A stretch of DNA of 64,000 nucleotides from Beutenbergia cavernae DSM 12333 (GTDB taxonomy: Bacteria; Actinomycetota; Actinomycetes; Actinomycetales; Beutenbergiaceae). How positions within the stretch are numbered: position 1 is the first letter of the stretch; each line of letters begins with the position of its first letter. Shown here one piece after another: positions 57,247-64,000 of the stretch. Under the pieces are notes generated by a model. It was given only the letters and a program-made list of their open reading frames with translations. It was not told where the DNA came from and ran no database searches. The stretch spans positions 4,279,025 to 4,343,024 of the forward strand of contig NC_012669.1 in assembly GCF_000023105.1 (NCBI RefSeq). Reading direction: 5' to 3'. The position numbers and the translations under genes are program-made.

Positions 57247-59274
57247 CTACGGAACGGGACTGACGGCGTCGTCGGCGGCCTCGTCTGGCGTCAGCATGAC
57301 GGCGCCGTCCGACACGCCGGTCAGGAGCGCCGCCTCGAGGGCGTCGAGCGTGGCGAGGCGGGCACGCGTCGTCTCGCGACGAGTACGCACCGCCGCCAGT
57401 GCGGCCGTCAGCGGCGCAGCCTGATCGGCGGGCACGAGCGGGACGTCCCACATGCGCCAGCGCTTGGCCCCGGCGGGCAAGGCGCGGATCACACCGGCGA
57501 TCACCTCGGGCAGAAGGCCGGCCGTCTCGCCGGACAGGCGCAGCACGCGCGACGGTGCGCAGACGACGGACAGGCCCTCGTAGTCCACGAGCGCCATCGG
57601 GCGCGGGCTCGTCGTGAAGACGACGTCGCCGGGTTCCGTCAGACGCACCCCTGGGTGGTCGCGCTCCAAGGCGAGGCGGTCGACGGCGCGGCGCGGCGCG
57701 GCGTCGTCGGCCAGCTCGGCCGCCCCGATCAGGCGGTACCCGTCCGCGTCGGAGGACGCGACGTCGTCGGGCACGCGATTGCCGGGCACCACCCTCGCGA
57801 GTCCCGAGCTCACGAGACTCCCCAGCCGCGCCCTGCTCGACGCTTCCCCGACTCCGGAACCGATGCCCACCGCGAGCTGCTTCTCCTCCGGGGACGCGGT
57901 CTCGCGCACGAGCTGGGCGGCCACTGCGGCCGGGTCGGTTGACGCCCTGGTCCCGCCCCGTACGGGTGGTCGCGCCGCGAGCACCAGGTCGCCGGACTGC
58001 GCCAAGAGGAAGCGAGTCTGCACGAATTGCGCGAAGCGAAACGTGTGCCGGTGGACGGCGTCCCGCCCCGCGACCGCGGCGAGCACGTCGGTCAGGAGAT
58101 CGCCGACGACGGCGGAACCCAGCGTCGCAGGCGTCGCCTCCACGTGGCTCACGTCGGCGACGGTGGTCCATCGCTCAGCTGGCGGCGTGCCGTCCTCCGG
58201 GTCTGCCAGCACCCAGATCGCCAGATGCTCACGGGCCCGCGACGGCACGAGGCCGGCGGAAAGCCGGATCACGGTGCGGATGCGGTCCGTGCGCAGCAGG
58301 TCGGCGCGGCGCAGCTCCGCATGACGTGAGCTGGGAGCGTCCACGAACGCCGAGGCGCGCGCAACCAGCACGGCGCGCTGGCCGGGATGGAGCGACAGGG
58401 CGACGTCGTCGGCACGCCGGAGGATCTCCTCGTCGCTGCCCGCACCGGTGAGATCCGTGACGATGATCGCCTGCGCCGGCGTGGCGTCGTCGTCCGCCGC
58501 GGCGAGCCGCCAGCCCTGCGCCAGCAGGCGGCGCCGCAGCCGGCGCTCGGCGATGGAGTCGAGCGCTGGCCCGAGCCACGCCCGCGGTTCCTCCAGATCG
58601 CCGACCACGTGCTGCACGCGGGCGAGGAGATGGCCGTCACGCGGATGCGGGTCGGCGAGCTCGACGGATGAGCCCGGCTCCCATCCGGCGAGGGCGAGAG
58701 CGAGGCGGGCGACGACGTCGACCACCGCGTCGGCAGGCGGCGCCGCGGCGGGGGATCTGCCCAGGATCGTCTCCAGCGCCGTCGGCGCGTCGAACGCCGC
58801 ATCGGCGAGGATGTCGACGAACGCGGCCGCGACCCCCGCGGACCCGAGCGCCTCGATCTCGCTGAAGCAGCAGGCGTCGTCGGGGTCGACGTCGTCGGCC
58901 AGGTCCAGAAGCTCGAGCCGCGTGAGCGCCGCGAGAGTCTCCCCCGTTCGCGCCTTCACGGCGAGCAGCGCCTCGACAGCCGCGGCGAGCGCCTCGTCCG
59001 CGACGCCGTCGATGGTGAGCTGGCCGTGCAGGGCGAGGTCGCGGCGGACGTCCGGGTTGTTCCCGTGTGCGGTGGTTTCGAGCCAGTCGGCGACGTCGGA
59101 CGCGCGGAACTCCAGATCGGTGCCCGGCACGGGGTCCGGGAAGGGTGTCGCCGTGCCGGCGAAACGTCGTCGCCACGTCGTGACGACGGGACGCTGCACC
59201 TGCGCGGCGATCGCAATCTGCGACAGCCGCACGACGACGTGGGCCAGCACGTCCGGTGCGGCGGTCGTCGTCAT
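57247..59274 (-). CDS. HTH / pseudo-N6-methyltransferase / TRD-like protein heading the R-M operon
   Basis: This is a 675-residue protein. Residues 15-75 form a helix-turn-helix (LSQIAIAAQVQRPVVTTWRRRF, then FRASDVADWLE) as found in actinobacterial N6-methyltransferases. The middle looks like a methyltransferase fold with degenerate motifs: VELADPHPRDGHLL where DPxxGxG is expected, and AIIVTDLTG where NPP(Y/F) is expected; LLRTDRIRTVIRLSAGLVPSRAREHLAIWVL matches the segment after motif IV in HsdM. The last 200 residues (GDVVFTTSPRPMALVDYEGLSVVCAPSRVLRLSG, PADQAAPLTAALAAVRTRRETTRARLATLDALEAAL) resemble an HsdS half. It is probably catalytically dead and acts in DNA binding or regulation; the role is inference. 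Confidence 0.75.
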   Translation of the reverse strand: MTTTAAPDVLAHVVVRLSQIAIAAQVQRPVVTTWRRRFAGTATPFPDPVPGTDLEFRASDVADWLETTAHGNNPDVRRDLALHGQLTIDGVADEALAAAVEALLAVKARTGETLAALTRLELLDLADDVDPDDACCFSEIEALGSAGVAAAFVDILADAAFDAPTALETILGRSPAAAPPADAVVDVVARLALALAGWEPGSSVELADPHPRDGHLLARVQHVVGDLEEPRAWLGPALDSIAERRLRRRLLAQGWRLAAADDDATPAQAIIVTDLTGAGSDEEILRRADDVALSLHPGQRAVLVARASAFVDAPSSRHAELRRADLLRTDRIRTVIRLSAGLVPSRAREHLAIWVLADPEDGTPPAERWTTVADVSHVEATPATLGSAVVGDLLTDVLAAVAGRDAVHRHTFRFAQFVQTRFLLAQSGDLVLAARPPVRGGTRASTDPAAVAAQLVRETASPEEKQLAVGIGSGVGEASSRARLGSLVSSGLARVVPGNRVPDDVASSDADGYRLIGAAELADDAAPRRAVDRLALERDHPGVRLTEPGDVVFTTSPRPMALVDYEGLSVVCAPSRVLRLSGETAGLLPEVIAGVIRALPAGAKRWRMWDVPLVPADQAAPLTAALAAVRTRRETTRARLATLDALEAALLTGVSDGAVMLTPDEAADDAVSPVP

Positions 59275-59437
59275 GGCGGCACGGTATCGACCCGCGAGAA
59301 CCAGCGCGAGGGCTGATTGCTGATTACCGCTCTTATCAGTCCCCGCGCTATCGGGTACGCCTCGACGCCGCCACGCTCCTGCTGTCCGACACCGTCGCGT
59401 CCCCCATCTCGTGGACGCCCACCCCGAGGAGGTACCG

Positions 59438-59719
59438 ATGTTCTACATCCGCGAAGTCCGCGTCGATCAGCCAGGGACGCACAACCAGCACGTGGCGGCC
59501 GTCCGGTACTCCGGCTCGCCGACGGCGCCGGCTCTCCACTCGGCCACCCGCGAGCAGGTGCACGCCTGGGTCACGGGCGGGGAGCGGTTCCGCACCTACG
59601 CCCCCAATGGGGCCTCCGCGGACGTCGTCGCGAGGCGGACCGACTCCGGCACCCGCTACATCACCACGGTGGCCAACGGATGGGAGACGGACAACCTCCT
59701 CCGCCTCCCGCGGTACTGA
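59438..59719 (+). CDS. DUF3892-type small protein
   Basis: This is a 93-residue protein starting at ATG 59438 behind GAGGAGG. It has the compact beta-rich pattern of DUF3892 proteins: YIREVRVDQPGTHNQHVAAVRY, then ATREQVHAWVTGGERFRTYAPNGASADVVAR, then RYITTVANGWETDNLLRLP. Function unknown; such genes occur in defence and mobile regions. It is followed after 10 bp by a small membrane protein gene. Confidence 0.8.
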   Translation: MFYIREVRVDQPGTHNQHVAAVRYSGSPTAPALHSATREQVHAWVTGGERFRTYAPNGASADVVARRTDSGTRYITTVANGWETDNLLRLPRY

Positions 59720-59729
59720 GGCGGCGGCC

Positions 59730-60245
59730 ATGAGCTCCGACCAGGTCGACGCGACCAGCCCTCCGACAGCGCCGCCGGCGGCACTTGGCCCGACGGCGGC
59801 GGCCGGGGACGGAGTCGGCAGCGCGACCCTGTTCGGTCCGGCGACCCCTCCGGCGCCACGTCGCCGCTCGCGCCGAGGCCGCACCTTCGCGCTGGCGCTC
59901 GTGATCGCCGCGGCCGCGACGGTGTTCCTACTGACGCGCGAGACGTCGACGCGACTCGAGGAGGCGTACGCCGACTGCGCGCTCGAGGACGTTGTGGGGG
60001 CCTGGATCAGGGACGACGGCCACTCCCTCGAGCTCGACACCCAGGGCGAGGACGAGCTCGTGGGCGCCGGCTACCTCGACGTCCTCTGCATCACCGTCGC
60101 CATCGACGTGCCGTACAGCGTGCTGTCCGAGATCGGTGCCACCCGCGCGCTCGACGGCCGCCTCACCCAGACGTGGGACGGCTTCACCGCTTCGTGGTCC
60201 TACCACCCCGCGAGCGGCATGTCGCTCCTCATCACCGAGCAGTGA
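59730..60245 (+). CDS. Hypothetical single-pass membrane protein
   Basis: This is a 171-residue protein with a Pro/Ala-rich cytoplasmic start, one membrane helix (TFALALVIAAAATVFLL) and an external beta-rich domain with cysteines in ADCALEDV and DVLCITVAID. No family recognised. It sits between the DUF3892 and Ltp-like genes on the same strand. Confidence 0.7.
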   Translation: MSSDQVDATSPPTAPPAALGPTAAAGDGVGSATLFGPATPPAPRRRSRRGRTFALALVIAAAATVFLLTRETSTRLEEAYADCALEDVVGAWIRDDGHSLELDTQGEDELVGAGYLDVLCITVAIDVPYSVLSEIGATRALDGRLTQTWDGFTASWSYHPASGMSLLITEQ

Positions 60246-60271
60246 CCTACCTCTGAGTGAAGGAGAGATCG

Positions 60272-60922
60272 ATGACCTACCCGCCGTCGGGCCCGCCCGA
60301 CTCCCAGCCCGAGTACGGCTCACCGCAGGTGACGACCTCGGCCCCGGCCGGGTCCCGCACATCGCGCCGCGCGCTCGTCTGGACGCTGTCCGTGATCGCC
60401 GGCCTGATCGTCGTGTTCGGCGGGGCGGCGATCGCGACGAGCGGTGGGGACGACCCGCAGGCCGCGCCGCCGCCCGTCGTCGACACGTCCGACCCGACGC
60501 CGGAGGAGACGAACGACGTCGACGACGCGGCGTCGTCGTCCGCCCCCGAGCCGACGCCCTCGCCGGATCCGACGACGCCGCCCCCGCCTCCCGAGCCGGA
60601 ACCCGCCACGCAGGAGCCGGAAGAGCCGGCCCTCACGATGAGCCAGCAGAACGCCGTGCGGACGGCCGAGAGCTACCTGGACTTCACTGCATTCTCCCGC
60701 ACGGGTCTCATCGACCAGCTGGAGTTCGAGGGCTACTCCGTGGAGGACGCGACGTTCGCGGTGGACAGCCTCACGGTGGACTGGAACGAGCAGGCTGCGG
60801 CCAGCGCGCAGAGCTACCTGGACTTCACGTCGTTCTCGCGCCAGGGCCTGATCGACCAGCTGATCTTCGAGGGCTTCACCCCGGAGCAGGCGGAGTACGG
60901 CGTGACGGCCGTCGGGTACTGA
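60272..60922 (+). CDS. Ltp-family surface protein with two Ltp repeats
   Basis: This is a 216-residue protein starting at ATG 60272 behind AAGGAGAG. A membrane helix (LVWTLSVIAGLIVVFGGAAIA) is followed by a Pro/Glu/Asp-rich stalk and two copies of a 42-residue helix-turn-helix repeat, each with ESYLDF or QSYLDF, then FSR.GLIDQL.FEG.....A...V. This is the Ltp (host cell surface-exposed lipoprotein) repeat; in the phage TP-J34 Ltp protein it blocks DNA injection by related phages. Here the N-terminus is a membrane anchor, not a lipobox. The location next to the R-M island supports a phage-exclusion role, but that is inferred. Confidence 0.88.
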   Translation: MTYPPSGPPDSQPEYGSPQVTTSAPAGSRTSRRALVWTLSVIAGLIVVFGGAAIATSGGDDPQAAPPPVVDTSDPTPEETNDVDDAASSSAPEPTPSPDPTTPPPPPEPEPATQEPEEPALTMSQQNAVRTAESYLDFTAFSRTGLIDQLEFEGYSVEDATFAVDSLTVDWNEQAAASAQSYLDFTSFSRQGLIDQLIFEGFTPEQAEYGVTAVGY

Positions 60923-60934
60923 CCCGCGAGCGCT

Positions 60935-60975
60935 GTGAAACGCCCAGCGGTGCCATGCACCGCTGGGCGTTTCAC
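60935..60975. terminator. Terminator hairpin between convergent genes
   Basis: A perfect 19-bp stem (starting GTGAAACGCCCAGCG) encloses the 3-nt loop CAT. It follows the Ltp-like stop by 12 bp and lies before the convergent 51-residue peptide gene. The rightward transcript ends in GUUUCAC, without a real U-tract. Confidence 0.88.
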
Positions 60976-60986
60976 GGAGGCGCGCG

Positions 60987-61142
60987 TCAGCGCCCCAGGA
61001 GCACGAGCACGCCGTACACGAGCGCCGCGCCGAGCAGCGTCCCCACGACGAGCCCACCCCACGCGACGGAGCGCCGCACGCGCGAGGCGCGTGGCGCCGT
61101 CGTCGGCCCCGAAGCCCCCGGACGCGTGGCGCCGTCGCTCAC
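60987..61142 (-). CDS. 51-residue membrane peptide coupled to esterase gene
   Basis: This short reading frame starts at GTG 61142 inside a GTGA overlap with the esterase stop. The basic first half (TAPRASRVRRSVAW) is followed by a single hydrophobic helix, WGGLVVGTLLGAALVYGVLVLL, ending GR. The overlap, the charge distribution and the stop just before a terminator support a real gene. Function unknown; a membrane partner of the esterase is possible. Confidence 0.6.
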   Translation of the reverse strand: MSDGATRPGASGPTTAPRASRVRRSVAWGGLVVGTLLGAALVYGVLVLLGR

Positions 61143-62194
61143 GACCCCTCCTCCGTGACCCGCGTGAGGAACGCTAGCGTCGCGTCGAGGGTCTCCCGAG
61201 CCTCGGGCCGCCGGAAGTCGAACTGGTACTCGTGCCCGAGCCCGGCGTCCTCCCAGAACACCGTCGACACGTCCACGTCGGAGCCGTCCAGCGCGGCCGC
61301 GAGCTCCTGCGCCTGCGGTTCGAACGGGTCCGCATCACCGACCGCGAGCAGCGTGGCGGGGTACGCCCCGGTGACCTGCTGCGTCGTCGAGAGCTGGTCG
61401 ATCGCCGGGAACATCCACCAGTCGCGGTGGCCGGTGTAGGACCACAGGAACGTCCGCAGCCCCGGGAATCCCGTGCTCCCGACCGTGTCCATGTCGTACA
61501 GCCCGCAGAAAAGGATCGCGCCGCGCAGCTCGTCCGGCCCGAGGGCGGGCGTCACACCCATCTCGTCGGCGAGTGCGGGAGACGTCTCGACGGCGGCCAC
61601 CTGGCTCGCGATCTGCGCCCCGGCGGAGTCACCGCCGACGACGACGCGGCTCGCGTCCCCGCCGTACGTCGCCGCGTTCTCGCGCAGGTACGTCAGCGCG
61701 GCCTCCGCCTGCAGCACCGGCGCCGGGTACCGAACCTCCGGCGCCAACGAGTACTCGAGGCTCGCGACCACATAGCCGGCGTCGGCCAGCACCGTCGTGT
61801 ACCCCGCGAGCGCCGCCGGCGAACCCGAGATGAAGCCGCCGCCGTGGATCCACAGCACGACGGGGAGGTCGGCGCCCGCCTCGGCGTCCCGCGGGGCGTA
61901 GACGTCGAGGCGGGCGTCCGGCGCACCGTCCACCGGAACCGGGATCGCGAGATGCGTCGACACCGTGTCGCGCTCGATCGGCACCCCCGGCCCGGCGATC
62001 ACGGCGTCGCCGCGTTCGAACACACCGCGCGCGATCGCCACACCCGGCTGCACGCTCACCTGGTACACGAGCAGCGGCACACCCACGGCGACCGCGAGCA
62101 CGACCGCGGCGATCGCCGCCACGCGCCAGCGGCGACGACGGCGGGACGGACCCGTCGCGCCGTCGTCGCCGGCGGCGCGGTCGACCGTATCCAT
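61139..62194 (-). CDS. Membrane-anchored alpha/beta hydrolase (HSL/esterase family)
   Basis: This is a 351-residue protein starting at ATG 62194 (a TTG four codons earlier is possible). A basic N-terminus and one helix (VAAIAAVVLAVAVGVPLLVYQV) anchor an external esterase domain. The oxyanion hole is HGGGF in VVLWIHGGGFISG, the nucleophile is GDSAG in VVVGGDSAGAQIAS, the acid is in VGDADPFEPQ and the His is GLGHEYQ. This is the hormone-sensitive-lipase-like family. Substrate not known. Confidence 0.9.
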   Translation of the reverse strand: MDTVDRAAGDDGATGPSRRRRRWRVAAIAAVVLAVAVGVPLLVYQVSVQPGVAIARGVFERGDAVIAGPGVPIERDTVSTHLAIPVPVDGAPDARLDVYAPRDAEAGADLPVVLWIHGGGFISGSPAALAGYTTVLADAGYVVASLEYSLAPEVRYPAPVLQAEAALTYLRENAATYGGDASRVVVGGDSAGAQIASQVAAVETSPALADEMGVTPALGPDELRGAILFCGLYDMDTVGSTGFPGLRTFLWSYTGHRDWWMFPAIDQLSTTQQVTGAYPATLLAVGDADPFEPQAQELAAALDGSDVDVSTVFWEDAGLGHEYQFDFRRPEARETLDATLAFLTRVTEEGS

Positions 62195-62250
62195 CCCGCG
62201 ATCCAAGCACGCCCCTGCCAGGGAAGACCCTCGGCGGGCCCCAGCGGAGA

Positions 62251-62338
62251 CCGCAGAGAATCTCTCGCGATAGCGCAGAAATCCTCTCGCGGTCGCGCAG
62301 AGAACCTCTCGCGGTCGCGCAGAGAACCTCTCGCGAAG
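62251..62338 (+). repeat. 22-bp tandem repeat, 4 units (array R3)
   Basis: Units at 62251-62272, 62273-62294, 62295-62316 and 62317-62338 are each 22 bp. The last two differ only at the final bases; unit 1 is the most diverged. Core GCAGAGAACCTCTCGCG. The array ends 9 bp before the stop codon of the minus-strand Gfo/Idh/MocA gene and starts 57 bp upstream of the esterase start. Confidence 0.95.
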
Positions 62339-62347
62339 GGGTGGGGG

Positions 62348-63604
62348 TCAGGCGGAGGCCGGCGGCTCCCCGAAGTCCGGGACGTCGAGCCGCTCGCCGC
62401 CCGCGAGTGCGGACTGGTACGCCACGATGCCCGGAGCAGTGAACCGCGCGGACAGCCACGCGTTCACCGGCGGCACCGTGCCCGTGACGACGGACCGCAC
62501 GAAGTCGTCCGCGAGGTAGTGGTGCGAGCCCTCGTGCCCGTTCGGGGCGCCGTCGTACGTGCGCGGCAGCCGGGACCGGTCGTGCACCCGGGCGCTGCCG
62601 GACGTGAAGCTCTCCAGCAACGCCGGGTCGAGCCCCTCCGTCACGGAGTCGGCCGACAGCTGGACCTCGTTGGTGTGGAAGAGGTCGGAGATGTCGTGGT
62701 ACTCGCCGTCGGCGCGCGACGTGTAGTGCGCCCCCTTGGACCCCTGCTCCATGACGAGGTCGGTGCCGTAGAACCGGAACCGGGACTCGTGCACGCCGCC
62801 GTAGTGGCCGACCCGCCGGAACTCGTTGGTACGCATGACTCCGCCGTCGGCGAGCTCGAACAGCGCCGACATGTTCGAGAACGAGTTGTCGAACATCGAC
62901 ACGTCGCGGTCGAAGACGCCGTCGCCGCGGTCGTCCTCGATGCCGATGCACGACACGGAGGTCGCGTACGTCGGGATCGCGCCGAGCACGCCGCCGATCG
63001 CGTGCGTCGGGTAGAGCATCGGCGGGTAGCTCGCCGTCGACTTCCAGTTCTCGCCGCCCGAGTACTGGTAGGCGGCGTAGAACCCGTGGTCCATGTCGTG
63101 GACGTAGTCGCCCTCGGAGTAGAACACGCGGCCGAGCTCGCCCCGGCGGTTCCGGTCCCGCACGTACACCGTGGCCGGGTTGTAGTAGCTCGTCTCGCCC
63201 ATCATGTAGGTGAGGCCGGTCTCGGTGACCAGCTCGATGATCCGCTCGATCTCCGTGAGATCGACGGCCATCGGCACGGCCGAGTACACGTGCTTGCCGG
63301 CCTCCAGCGCCTGCACCACGAGCGGCCCGTGCGTCCAGCGCTGCGTGAGGATCGCGACGGCGTCGACGTCGGAGGAGAGCATCTCCTCGTACGAGTCCAC
63401 GACGGTGGCGCCCTCGAACCGCGCCGCGAGCTCCTTGGCGCGCTCCGGGATCACGTCCGTGACGGCGAGACGCGACACGTTCGGGTGCAGGTTCCACAGC
63501 GTCGCGAAGCTGCCGGCGAACTGCCCGGCGCCGACGATGCCGATCGAGAACGACCCGGCGCCCGGGTCGAGGGGAGCCGTCGGCTCCGGGGGAAGAAGGC
63601 TCAC
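62348..63604 (-). CDS. Gfo/Idh/MocA-family oxidoreductase
   Basis: This is a 418-residue NAD(P)-dependent sugar dehydrogenase-type protein starting at GTG 63604. Rossmann motif SIGIVGAGQFAGSFA (residues about 19-33), VIPERAKELAARF after it, and the usual EKP-like motif region YSAVPMAVDLTE, where the family Lys is replaced (SAVPMA). The C-terminal domain has MGETSYYNPATVYVRDR and EWKS-like YSGGENWKSTASYPPMLYPTHAIG, with the His of THAIG. Often part of sugar or inositol pathways; the missing Lys makes the activity uncertain. Confidence 0.88.
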   Translation of the reverse strand: MSLLPPEPTAPLDPGAGSFSIGIVGAGQFAGSFATLWNLHPNVSRLAVTDVIPERAKELAARFEGATVVDSYEEMLSSDVDAVAILTQRWTHGPLVVQALEAGKHVYSAVPMAVDLTEIERIIELVTETGLTYMMGETSYYNPATVYVRDRNRRGELGRVFYSEGDYVHDMDHGFYAAYQYSGGENWKSTASYPPMLYPTHAIGGVLGAIPTYATSVSCIGIEDDRGDGVFDRDVSMFDNSFSNMSALFELADGGVMRTNEFRRVGHYGGVHESRFRFYGTDLVMEQGSKGAHYTSRADGEYHDISDLFHTNEVQLSADSVTEGLDPALLESFTSGSARVHDRSRLPRTYDGAPNGHEGSHHYLADDFVRSVVTGTVPPVNAWLSARFTAPGIVAYQSALAGGERLDVPDFGEPPASA

Positions 63605-63769
63605 GCGTCAGGTGCCTCTCTGCGGTGGTGTGTTCGGGGACGACGACGGCGGCGCGCCGGTCGCACGACACGTAGCCTTTCGAGCCCTCACCGGACGGTC
63701 AAACTCGGCGCAGCATACGGACCGCTGGCGACCGGCTCCGCGGGGCAGACGAGCGGTGCCCGACGCAGC

Positions 63770-64000
63770 TCAGATCTCCGGTTCGCCCGGGCCGAGCCCG
63801 TACATCCGCCGGGTCAGGTGCCCGACGTCGCGGTCGAGCGCGTCGATTCGTGCGTTCATCTCGACGCGCAGGCTGTCGAACCGGATATCGAGCTTCGCAT
63901 CGAGCGCCTCGATCCGGTCGTTCGTGCGTCCCGTCTCCGTCCGCAGGATCCGCACGAACGTCGTCGACAGGATCGTCATCATGCCGAACAAGAGCGTGGT
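63770..64000 (-). CDS. Small coiled-coil protein (5' partial)
   Basis: The frame is open to the window edge. The visible part begins with hydrophobic TTLLFGMMTILSTTFVRIL, then an amphipathic coiled coil with repeated IEALDAKLDIRFDSLRVEMNARIDALDRDV and the end RRMYGLGPGEPEI. It looks like a membrane-tethered coiled-coil protein of a kind common in bacteria and without assigned function. The true start lies beyond the window or at an upstream TTG. Confidence 0.6.
   Translation of the reverse strand, partial: TTLLFGMMTILSTTFVRILRTETGRTNDRIEALDAKLDIRFDSLRVEMNARIDALDRDVGHLTRRMYGLGPGEPEI

Noticed and set aside
50180-59345. CTGATAAG near 50190 and CTTATCAG near 59332 as ends of a mobile island
   Set aside because: Only 8 bp are shared, with no flanking duplication and no integrase; too short to support attachment sites or terminal repeats.
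63605-63769. Possible small gene between the Gfo/Idh/MocA gene and the last gene
   Set aside because: No frame with a start, ribosome site and plausible composition was found; it is taken as the promoter region.

Overview
The window is very GC-rich, densely coding DNA with many GTG starts and 4-bp stop/start overlaps. Gene content (IdeR/DtxR-type iron boxes, HtaA heme proteins, several TetR regulators, F420/PPOX-type enzymes) points to an actinobacterium, most likely order Micrococcales (Promicromonosporaceae/Cellulomonadaceae-like). Family and genus are inference. No rRNA, tRNA, origin, insertion sequence or CRISPR array was recognised.

Region 1 (1-9.4 kb): an ATP-grasp/alpha-E fusion (5' end outside the window) with a transglutaminase-like partner that lacks its catalytic cysteine; PPOX enzyme; methionine aminopeptidase; NUDIX-hydrolase gene pair; an ArsR/SRPBCC pair with operators; a sugar MFS transporter divergent from a TetR regulator. 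Region 2 (9.5-18.7 kb): an iron-regulated heme acquisition locus, all on the minus strand: HmuT-HmuU-HmuV, a membrane-anchored Ig-like surface protein, two HtaA heme-binding proteins (one ending in a WxL cell-wall domain), a DUF916-type WxL partner and heme oxygenase. Iron boxes precede hmuT and the HtaA-WxL gene. Together they should bind heme at the surface, import it and open the ring to release iron.

Region 3 (18.8-36.1 kb): TetR/hydrolase pair; drug-type ABC exporter with a divergent TetR; a 1465-residue secreted subtilase with a C-terminal BNR-like propeller; a TrmB/LuxR-type regulator; a phosphotransferase; an ABC exporter plus two-component system operon; a TetR regulator with two perfect 13-bp operators and its membrane-protein target; two tandem paralogues of unknown family. 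Region 4 (36.1-46.8 kb): a carbohydrate operon (sulfatase, Tat lipoprotein binding protein, two permeases, LacI regulator) behind a 30-bp perfect palindrome; a thioredoxin-NHL protein; a glyoxalase-fold protein; a lipoprotein; a WYL regulator divergent from an alpha/beta hydrolase.

Region 5 (46.8-60.9 kb): a defence island. A type I restriction-modification operon (hsdM, hsdS, hsdR) is led by a large HTH/pseudo-methyltransferase/TRD-like protein. Between hsdS and hsdR it carries a coiled-coil protein, a HigB-like toxin with XRE antitoxin coupled to two unknown genes, and a DUF1778-GNAT toxin-antitoxin pair. Downstream of it lie a DUF3892 protein, a small membrane protein and an Ltp-type protein of the kind linked to phage superinfection exclusion. 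Region 6 (60.9-64 kb): an esterase coupled to a 51-residue membrane peptide, a Gfo/Idh/MocA oxidoreductase, and the 3' part of a small coiled-coil protein.

The most unusual signals are: a dispersed 22-bp tandem repeat family that lies just downstream of stop codons at three sites and occurs once, as exactly three units (66 bp, in frame), inside a WYL regulator gene; a pair of intergenic stem-loop elements whose stems show a compensatory base change; and the composite type I R-M/toxin-antitoxin operon with its pseudo-methyltransferase and palindromes over two start regions.
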